From Baffinella frigidus (Eukaryota; Cryptophyceae; Cryptomonadales; Baffinellaceae): a DNA stretch of 13,717 nt. How positions within the stretch are numbered: the first letter of the stretch is position 1; every line of letters begins with the position of its first letter. The stretch is from assembly GCA_026770585.1 (NCBI GenBank), contig MU646325.1, forward strand, positions 708,243 to 721,959, written 5' to 3'. Positions 7,435 to 13,717 of the stretch are shown here, piece by piece. The translations under genes were made by a program, and so were the position numbers. The notes under the pieces were generated by a model. It was not told where the DNA came from, searched no databases, and worked only from the letters and a program-made list of their open reading frames with translations.

Positions 7435-7551
7435 CAGGGGTGCCTCGCTCATAAGAAATTGCCTCCTCCTGGGACCCTACAGTAGGACTATGCCTAGGGC
7501 CCTACGGTGGTCCTCGGGGGGTGGCAGTTTCTCATGAGCGAGGCACCCCTG
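7435..7551. mobile_element. MITE family copy 4 (117 bp)
   Basis: The element runs from CAGGGGTGCCTCGCTCATAA to ATGAGCGAGGCACCCCTG. Both ends carry the paired change GTGCC/GGCAC instead of GTACC/GGTAC, so the ends have changed together. TA flanks each side. The core orientation is the same as in copy 3. Confidence 0.92.
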
Positions 7552-7613
7552 TACTCTTCTGATAAAACTACAGCGCTCACCGAGCATGAAAGGGTGTGGC
7601 CGGGAGGTCAGTA

Positions 7614-9922
7614 CATGGGTATCTCGTTCATAAGTAACCGCCCACCCCCCTAGTGGCTATACGTCTGGGGAAAAAATGGTCCAAATAGGGAATTCCCTAC
7701 ATAAAATTTTGACCAAAAATTCGTTTTTTGTGGTGGGGAGAAGGGCCGGGAAAGGCAGCAACGAGGGAGGGGGAGGAGGTTGCAGGCCCAAACAATGCCT
7801 GGAGCCTCTCGAGAGATGTCGTGAGGGACTCCTCTTGCGGTGGTCTCGAGTCCAACGCCCCCCGCATCCCGGCCAGAAGCTATCTTGCTGGTTCCATCTG
7901 AAATGGAACCTTGGGAGGGACCGTGGGTTGGGGCTGTTCGGCCTGCCTAGAACCTCGCTGGCCCTGGAGACCCCGCGAGGGATGCTACATGCTTGGTCGG
8001 TGTCGTGTTGGGTCCACGCTCGACCTCAACCGCTCTGGTCGAAACGCATCTTGGCACTATTTTGCGCTGAAGGCCTGAAACGGACTTTTGTGCATGTGAC
8101 CAGCTCGGGAGGCTGCGCTCTTGATTTCTCTTGGACCTGCCTCACGGAGTCCATGTGTGTGAGGGCTGTGCCGAATGTTCCGTTCTGGGCCCGTGTTTCC
8201 GAAGCGGAATCGGGAAATCTTCGATTTTCCGGTTCCAGCTTTGCCTGAGGTCAAACAGGGTAGGTATCTCGACCCAAACGTGACAGAAGCTTGAATGATC
8301 CTTGGGTGTTCGTCGAAAGCATGATTCAAAATGAGTTTGCAAGCAGGTGGAAGGTCGGGGATGGCCTGTGGGAGTCAGGGTTTCAAGTTGAGTATTTTGA
8401 TTGTGACAACACACCCTGATCTTGCTACTGTCGGTGAGAGCGTCGCATGGAGCGGTACATGAGCGATTTTGATGCTGTAAAGCTAGAGAACCGCGTGGCA
8501 TACGGTGGCCTTGCAACTGGCAGCGTTTATTGGCCACTGGCACTCCGAATCCCAGAGAAGCCCGTGTTTGTCAACTTAGGATTTTGGACTATTGTTTGAA
8601 GCATGCCGATTTGGGTGCGCAAGTGTGTTTTCTCTCTGAGGTTGGGTCTGGGAGTGTCCTAGACCCTCAGAAGTCGTCAATAATATCATCGGCCACTCGT
8701 TTGCAAGCAGTTGGGAGGGTCGTCTAAGGCTTGTTCGGCCTGTGGGAGTCGTTGAATGAGAGTTTGTACCTGAATGGGGATATCCCCGTTTTCAACACAA
8801 ATGATTTTTTCAAGGGCTCTTCCCATCAGCCGAGTCAAGTGAAAACTTCCATGCCCCTTCAGGATGACCTTCATGAACGATTCCCCATACAAACAGGATA
8901 TTATCCAAGGTATCAAGGACATGTACACCACCGTGACATGTGTGTTTGAGGTACTTGCACACAAGTGCGTTGCAGCATCACTGCCTATAGCCCGGTTTCC
9001 ACCAGCGGCCTCTACTTTTTATGGTTGGACTCGTTCAGGCATGACTAGAGCAAGTGATGCAGCATGCTCTAACGGATTGCTCTGGCCGAAAAGCGCCGGG
9101 CTGGGGTTGCTATGCTGGAAGAGCTATTTGCTATCAATTCCCAAAATTGCACATCACGTACAGCGCCACCAGGGACGTCCGCGGCCCCGCCGAGAACCCT
9201 CAGGCACCCTATGCTGCCCCCATGAACCAATGTTTCACCAAGGAACAGTGCAGGAGGCGTGTGCCATCGCCACGAATACCGTAGCGTGGTAGCAATTCCT
9301 ACAGGAAAACGCTGTTTCATGGCAATTCAGCGTTGAACAGCCTCTTCCTGGGGCGGGGGGGGGGGGCAGACGCGAAACCGATGCACCACATCGAAGCAAC
9401 CGTCATAGGCAGCCTCCCTGTGAAGATCCGGAAGGTTCTAATCGCCGCCGCTGCCCGGGGACCCACTGGGTGACTCGAGATTCTGCCTGGCAGCTCAAAA
9501 TCACCAAAAGTCAGCCGGGCCAGGCCTGAGGGCGGGGGTCGCACTGCGCCGCACCCTGATTAGGGGACCACTATACATGGTTGGCACCGGCGGGCGACGT
9601 CTCCGCCCATGTGTGGGCGCCCCGCGCGCTGCACAGCGTGCTTTTGGCAAGTCGAGCTTTGCTGCCATTTTAACGGCAACGCCCGCCCGCGGCCCGCCCT
9701 ACCCGGGTGTTGGCGGTCGCTAGAACCTAGACTCTTTCACACCGATGTGACGGGCTTGAGCTCCCCTACCGGATCCCGGCGAGACAAGTTCGGTCGAAAA
9801 AAACGGCGAGGTACAGACCGGGCCGCAACATAGTAGGGAATTCCCTACATATGTAGGGAATTCCCTACTTCAGACGTATAGCCACTAGGACCAGCGTTGG
9901 TTCTTAGGGATAGGCCCACATG
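7614..9922. mobile_element. Large (~2.3 kb) inverted-repeat element related to the MITE family
   Basis: The left end CATGGGTATCTCGTTCATAA, continuing into TAACCGCCCACC, aligns with the MITE end. The right end (9889-9922) is a more diverged inverted version. Inside both, CTAGTGGCTATACGTCTG (7650-7667) matches perfectly in inverted form at 9871-9888. Next inward comes the palindrome TAGGGAATTCCCTA, once on the left (7686-7699) and twice on the right (9833-9848, 9853-9868). TA flanks both ends. The ~2.1 kb interior has no intact recognisable transposase. One frame is open at 8264-8416 and 8438-8596 with TGA codons between and after. Others at 7676-8248 and 8864-9292 (starting MTFMNDSPYKQDIIQGIKDM) are unassigned. 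TTTGCAAGCAG near 8336 and 8700, followed by GGCCTGTGGGAGTC, suggests an internal duplication. Confidence 0.65.
9833..9868. repeat. Two tandem 16-bp perfect palindromes
   Basis: GTAGGGAATTCCCTAC occurs at 9833-9848 and 9853-9868, separated by ATAT. A 14-bp core copy is at 7686-7699 in the other end of the large element. They could be protein binding sites or recombination hairpins. Confidence 0.85.
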
Positions 9923-10019
9923 TACATAGGTGCCTCCGACCCTTTGTGGATCCTTTGTGGATCATAAACGACCCGCTCGCCACTTACGGGTTATCGAGCA
10001 CAATCGGGAGTGAGGTCTG

Positions 10020-10072
10020 GAGGGGTGCCTCGCCCATAAGGTGGCGCACTCCCCTTTAGGACTGATCCCGTG
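10020..10072 (+). mobile_element. Degenerate half of a MITE family copy
   Basis: AGGGGTGCCTCGCCCATAAG matches the left end of the family and is followed by a weak match to the core (CTTTAGGACTGATCC). The right end is missing. The upstream sequence 9966-9995 matches the flank of copy 3 at 6670-6700. Confidence 0.65.
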
Positions 10073-10075
10073 TAG

Positions 10076-10477
10076 CACGCGTTCCCTCTCAGCGAAGCAG
10101 GGGAAGGGTTCCTTGTTGCGGCCACACACGAGATAGTCCGTCAGTCCCAGGAGTGAACGATGGGTTGCTCGACTGTACCTGAATCTCTGGAGGAGCGTGC
10201 GTATGCCCATAGCAGCAGGGTGTGCCCGATCGTAGCACTCTTCCCCGCGGCAGCGAAAGCGAGGGGTTTTATTGTGCCACAAACGAGCCTGGGCGGCGGC
10301 GAAAGGTCCAAGGAGTGAACGATAGGTTGCTGGACTGTAGCTGAACCCCTGGGGCAGCGCGCGTGTACCCACAGCCGCAGAGCGTGCCTGATGCCGTGTG
10401 GCACCCTGGCGCGGGGCAGCGAAGCAGGGAAAGGTTCCTTTTTGCGGCGGGCTCATGGTCTCGGCACAACCCGAGAT
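10076..10477 (+). repeat. ~162-bp tandem repeat, about 2.5 units, upstream of the RING gene
   Basis: GGAGTGAACGAT(G/A)GGTTGCT occurs at 10150 and 10312. The segment containing AGCGAAGCAGGG and GGTTCCTT occurs around 10091, 10252 (diverged) and 10418. The spacing is 161-166 bases. The last partial unit ends about 60 bases before the RING gene start codon, so the array forms its upstream region. Minus-strand open frames here repeat with the array and are not taken as genes. Confidence 0.8.
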
Positions 10478-10536
10478 TTTTTTTCTCGAAAAATCGAGGA
10501 GGAGAGAAAAAGGAGGCTGGAGGGGGCGGGAGATCG

Positions 10537-11496
10537 ATGGCGCGAATCCCGATTGCACCGGAGTGGCTAGTGGAGGGCGAGGATACTGCCACGTGCCCCG
10601 TGTGTTTGATGGTCCTGGTGCAGCCGACCATCGGCTGTCCCGAGGGGCACGCCCTCTGCAAAACGTGCTACCTCCAGGAGCTGGGCCACAGGCAAGGCTC
10701 CCTGCCCGCCTCAGCAGAGCCGCCACTCGCTCCTTCGCCAGAGGGCTCCTCCCGTTTGCGCTTGGGTCCGACCATCCCACGGCGTGACTTGAGTGCGAGG
10801 CCTCGCAACTTGCGCCGCCGAGAAACCGACTGGTCGGTTGACCGAGTTTTGCTGCGCAGGAAGATGTGTCCCTGCTGCCGTCACGCGACAGACGAGAGCC
10901 GGCTGCAGAAGTGTCGCCTAGCTGAGGTCAGTCCCGCCAGAGCAACGCAGACGCACCTGTTTGTGCATGCGCGTTGCTCGTTTGTGTGCATGCACATCGC
11001 AGGGTGCACCGACCGCTGACACCCTCTCTCCCCCCGAAAGGAGCTCATCGGGCGGCTGTGGATGCGCTGCAAGCACGGGGAGGAGCCAGGCCCGCCATCG
11101 CCCCCCGATGCCCCGCTGGTCAAGCACAAGAAGGAGCCCCTGGGTTGGTCCTCTCCCGACCTTCGCAAGGAGCTACGCAGGCGGGGGGTCGACGCGGAAG
11201 GGGGGGGAGCTCGCGAGCTGGCCGCGCGCCTGGAGGAGCACCTGGAGGAGCATGGTGTGAGGGGGTGGAGAAACGACCCCCTTCACACGCAGCGGCCACG
11301 ATGGTGCAAGTGGAGGGGGAGAGTGTCCAACTTTTCGGGGCACCTCCAGAGCTGCGGGTTCGAACCTGTTCCGTGCCGAAACGCAGCGGCGGGCTGCACA
11401 GAGTCGGTGCTGCGCCAGGACGCAGCACGCGCATGCCTCCTCTGCGCGCACGGGGAGGAAGGCCCGCCCGCCGATGGAGGATGCCTCCTCAGCTAG
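10537..11496 (+). CDS. RING finger - SAP - TRAF-type zinc finger protein, predicted E3 ubiquitin ligase
   Basis: Exons are 10537-10691, 10860-10926 and 11041-11496, giving 225 residues. Intron 1 starts with GC (ACAG|GCAAGG) and ends GCGCAG. Splicing it gives a textbook C3HC4 RING: C20-x2-C23-x10-C34-x3-H38-x2-C41-x2-C44-x10-C55-x2-C58. Intron 2 is GT-AG (GAG|GTCAGT). Residues 109-145 (SPDLRKELRRRGVDAEGG...) fit the SAP helix-turn-helix consensus. Residues 163-193 fit a TRAF-type finger: C163-x-W-x-G...H175-x3-C179, then C186 and C193. RING domains recruit E2 enzymes, SAP binds DNA or chromatin, and TRAF fingers mediate protein contacts, so a nuclear ligase is plausible but inferred. The start is the ATG just before the RING; the frame is open further upstream only through repeat sequence. 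After residue 200 the second finger lacks its expected His-Cys pattern, so the C-terminus may be spliced differently or truncated. Confidence 0.8.
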
Positions 11497-11624
11497 GCGC
11501 ATCCGCGGGGGAGCTGCCTGGCAGCGCTGAGTGCCCGGCTGGACCGATGCGGGATCCCGAGAGCAAGCTGCAGCGGTGTGGCGCGCCCAGCGTGACGGGC
11601 GCGTGCGCGCGCACAGGAGGGCAG

Positions 11625-11692
11625 GGGGAGGGGGGGGGGGTTAGGGTTTATGGTTCAGGGTTTAGGAGAAGGAGGAGGAGGAGGAGGAGGTC
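11625..11692 (+). repeat. Telomere-like fragment followed by GGA repeat
   Basis: GGGTTAGGGTTTATGGTTCAG and nearby heptamers, then six or more AGG triplets (11669-11692). It lies just downstream of the RING gene. Confidence 0.75.
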
Positions 11693-11699
11693 GCGGGGC

Positions 11700-11997
11700 T
11701 GGGAGGAGAGGTGAAGGCACAAACAGAGATCTTTTAGGTCCTCTGGGTTTTGAACACTCCCAGAGGCGGACAACTTGCCCTCCCGTGGAAAGACCCGGCA
11801 GAACCGGCTAAAGAGTGGTCCTCGAGTGGGGCATGTGAGGTATCCCGAGCTGGGAACGCGAGACTAAGAACCGAGTCGTTTGGCGTTTAGGTCTCACTCA
11901 CACGAGACCTGCTCGGGAGGGAATAGGGGGTGGGCATGTGTGTTTCGATCCGAATAAAACACAGAGTCGTCCGTCTCGACGACTGGCTTGCGTCCTA
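11700..11997. other. No gene seen
   Basis: Non-repetitive sequence without a supported frame. One small hairpin is present: AGGTCTC (11889-11895) with GAGACCT (11904-11910). Confidence 0.5.
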
Positions 11998-12116
11998 CAG
12001 GGTTACCTCGCTCACAAGAAAATGCCACCCTCTAGGACCCTGCAGTAGGCCTATGCCTAAGGCCCTGTGGAAGTCCTGGGGGGGGGGGGCGCTTTCTTAT
12101 GAGCGAGGTACCCCTG
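11998..12116. mobile_element. MITE family copy 5 (119 bp)
   Basis: The element runs from CAGGGTTACCTCGCTCACAA to ATGAGCGAGGTACCCCTG, with the family core (CTAGGACCCTGCAGTAGGCC). TA flanks both sides (11996-11997 and 12117-12118). Confidence 0.92.
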
Positions 12117-12555
12117 TAGCTCTGCCTGCGTATTTTCTGTCGTTCCCTGCGTCCTAGCTCTGCCTGCTTATTTTCTGTTGGTGGATGATGTAAGGAGCGG
12201 GGGCGTGATCAATCACAAGGAAGAACGCCCACAAACTGCACTTAACAATAAAAGCCCACAAACTGCACATGCAAATGCTTGCTGGCGGTGCTCCCAAGCC
12301 TTCTGAACAATGAGGAGGAGGAAATTGCTGTGGTTCAGTTCAACTGGAGCACCGACAGATGGCCGCAGCGCTAACAACACGGCCGCCATGTAAATTTAGC
12401 TCTTGGCAGTCGGGGCTACTCGATGGAGTAGTGTGGTGGAGTGCCAGGCCGACCAATCCTCCTGTAGCAACATGTATCTCCTAGGACGGTCCAGAGGGAC
12501 TGGGGTTGGAACACTTTTCACTGACTCGTCACTGCCCCGGTTGAGCGGGTGGTAG
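12117..12555. other. No gene seen, minor repeats only
   Basis: GCCCACAAACTGCAC occurs at 12228 and 12254, and CTAGCTCTGCCTG-type words repeat around 12115-12170. No conserved coding frame was recognised. Confidence 0.5.
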
Positions 12556-12673
12556 CAGGGGTACCTCGCTCATAAGAAACGCGCACCCCCCTAGGACCAC
12601 CATAGGGCCCTAGGCAGATGCCTACTGTAGGGTCCTAGGGGGTGGGTGGTTTCTTAGGAGCGAGGTACCCCTG
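12556..12673. mobile_element. MITE family copy 6 (118 bp), core inverted
   Basis: The ends CAGGGGTACCTCGCTCATAA and AGCGAGGTACCCCTG are near consensus. The core (CACCATAGGGCCCTAGGCAG and on) is the reverse complement of that in copies 3, 4, 5 and 7, so the element sits in the opposite orientation. Confidence 0.92.
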
Positions 12674-12742
12674 TTCATCCCACGGCTACTCTTGAAGTCC
12701 TCATCGTGCAGACCCCACCTATTGCGAGAACTGCCTCACCAA

Positions 12743-12815
12743 AGGCCTATCTCTCCCGAGGAGGACCTATCTCTCCCGAGGCGGGCCTGTCTTTCCCGAG
12801 GCGGGCCTATCCCAG
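12743..12815 (+). repeat. Four ~20-base tandem units GGCCTATCTCTCCCGAGGCG
   Basis: The units GGCCTATCTCTCCCGAGGAG, GACCTATCTCTCCCGAGGCG, GGCCTGTCTTTCCCGAGGCG and a partial GGCCTATCCC follow each other. A stray CGAGGCGGGCCTATCC occurs again near 13106. Confidence 0.85.
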
Positions 12816-12882
12816 GCATCTCCCCTCGCGGGCATCACTTCTCCTCATTCTCACCCAGACCTGTGCCTTCTTTTTTCAGCGC

Positions 12883-12950
12883 TAAATCACCTTTTTGCTA
12901 TCTTAGGGGTAGATTTTGATTAAATCACCTTTTTGCTATTTTACGGGTGG
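12883..12950 (+). repeat. Two 38-base tandem units
   Basis: TAAATCACCTTTTTGCTAT at 12883 is repeated at 12921, followed in both by a TTA(G/C)GGGT-type stretch. Confidence 0.85.
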
Positions 12951-12969
12951 GTTACGAAGTGACATGCGC

Positions 12970-13123
12970 GCACACCCCTCATTAGGGTGAAGGGTGCGGG
13001 TAGGAGGGTATAATTGGGAACTCCGATCACGGCACTACATCTGTATACAGACCCATCAGGGTGAGGGGTGCGTGCGCTCTCCAGCCAATGGCTCCAACGT
13101 CTGTCGAGGCGGGCCTATCCTCT

Positions 13124-13156
<33 letters not shown>

Positions 13157-13420
13157 TCTCTCTCTCGCTCTCTCTCTCGCTCGCTCGCTCTCTCTGGATA
13201 AGTCCTGACAACCCCCCATTAGGGTGAGGGATGCGCAGAGGAAGCCGAAGTGTTCAAATTCACGAAGTGTGAATCAACCTCGTCCGCCGCGCCACCCCAG
13301 TCATAACCTGTATTGGTGAGGGGTGCGAGGAGGGTAAGTCAAGGACACGGATTTCACGTCGTACGTCGTCTGTCTCTTCCCCCCAGTCGCGCTCGTAACC
13401 TGTAGGGTTTAGGATTTAGG
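12970..13420 (+). repeat. Degenerate satellite with ATTAGGGTGAGGGGTGCG motif
   Basis: The motif recurs near 12980, 13053, 13216 and 13310, spaced about 75-165 bases, with CGTAACCTGTA(G/T) type words accompanying the later copies near 13302 and 13394. It is heavily decayed. No gene is supported within it. Confidence 0.55.
13119..13195 (+). repeat. TC / GC / TCGC compound microsatellite
   Basis: Long TC runs interrupted by a GC run and TCGC units. The open frame across it (leucine-serine rich) is an artefact of the repeat. Confidence 0.95.
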
Positions 13421-13439
13421 GTTTAGGGTGTAGGAGTTA

Positions 13440-13560
13440 CAGGGGTACCTCGATCATAAGAAACCGCCCCCTCTAGGACCCTACAGTTGGACCATGCCTA
13501 GGGCCCTATGGTGGTCCTAGGGGGTGGGCGGTTTCTTATGGGCGAGGTGAGGTACCCCTG
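13440..13560. mobile_element. MITE family copy 7 (121 bp)
   Basis: The element runs from CAGGGGTACCTCGATCATAA to GGTACCCCTG. The right arm has a small duplication (GAGGTGAGGTACC). The direct words TAGGAGTT at 13431-13438 and 13561-13568 flank it, with one extra A before the left end. The insertion lies in telomere-like sequence (13401-13430). Confidence 0.92.
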
Positions 13561-13639
13561 TAGGAGTTGGGGTTGTGGTCAAATACACGGCGTGCTCAGC
13601 CTCGACCTCCTACTCGCGCTCGTACCCTGGATGAGGTTA

Positions 13640-13717
13640 AAGGGTTTGGGGTTCAGGGTTTGGGGTTGAGTGTTTGGGGATTGAGGTTTGGGGTTTGGGG
13701 TTTGGGGTTTGGGGTTT
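13640..13717 (+). repeat. TTTGGGG heptamer array at the right edge
   Basis: Tandem TTTGGGG units, with TTGAGTG and TTCAGGG variants, become regular over the last 35 bases and continue off the window. The G-rich strand runs towards the right edge, as it would at a right chromosome end, but the unit is a variant of TTTAGGG. Confidence 0.88.

Noticed and set aside
7676-8248. 190-codon plus-strand open frame
   Set aside because: It starts inside the terminal repeat of the large element and shows no domain I recognise. I mention it within that element rather than calling a gene.
8686-8964. 92-codon minus-strand open frame that looks protein-like
   Set aside because: A plus-strand frame over the same bases looks equally plausible. 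I cannot choose a strand without a search.
10363-10536. Upstream in-frame extension of the RING protein
   Set aside because: The extension is coded by tandem-repeat sequence. The ATG at 10537 directly precedes the conserved domain.
9962-10780. Long minus-strand open frame (272 codons)
   Set aside because: It crosses the 162-bp tandem repeat, whose unit length is nearly a multiple of three, and overlaps the well supported RING exon in antisense. The protein is itself repetitive and unrecognised.
11257-11294. 38-base intron between the SAP domain and the TRAF finger (GTGTGAGG to ACGCAG)
   Set aside because: Splicing it would shift the frame and destroy the C-x-W-x-G...HLxxC finger, which reads correctly when the segment is kept.
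12994-13227. Leucine/serine-rich open frame
   Set aside because: It is produced by the TC microsatellite.

Overview
The window looks like nuclear DNA from a eukaryote, probably a unicellular alga or a related flagellated protist. The genes have several spliceosomal introns (GT-AG, and one apparent GC-AG). Plant/alga-type telomere heptamers (TTTAGGG and variants) are scattered throughout, and ARL3, a gene of ciliated or flagellated lineages, is complete. I cannot name the species from sequence alone. I see no bacterial operons, rRNA, tRNA or CRISPR array.

Left part (1-2434): a minus-strand gene whose first three exons read as the N-terminus of a PA28/REG-gamma type proteasome activator. It starts at 1912 and leaves the window to the left. 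Its second exon is present in up to five whole or partial copies, set among telomere-like heptamer arrays. About 520 bp separate its start codon from the divergently oriented ARL3 gene.

Middle (2435-6023): a complete five-exon ARL3 small GTPase of 180 residues. Its introns contain decayed copies of exons 3 and 4, hairpins, telomere-like repeats (one forms the exon 4 acceptor) and a short inverted-repeat transposon. Exon 5 lies between the arms of a ~100 bp inverted duplication.

Repeat block (6024-10480): several copies of a palindromic MITE-like element with ends CAGGGGTACCTCGCTCATAA, nested inverted repeats, a CCCTCAA minisatellite, and a ~2.3 kb element with diverged versions of the same ends plus internal 16-bp palindromes. 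That large element is a candidate parent of the MITEs. A ~162 bp tandem repeat ends just upstream of the next gene.

Right gene (10537-11496): a predicted three-exon RING finger - SAP - TRAF-type zinc finger protein of 225 residues, probably a ubiquitin ligase. From 11500 to the end I find no convincing gene: three more MITE copies, a degenerate satellite, microsatellites and a TTTGGGG array at the right edge.

The three genes have no obvious joint pathway, although two belong to the ubiquitin-proteasome system. What stands out is repeat biology: a new-looking MITE family with a possible parent, and repeated small exon duplications close to interstitial telomere-like sequence.
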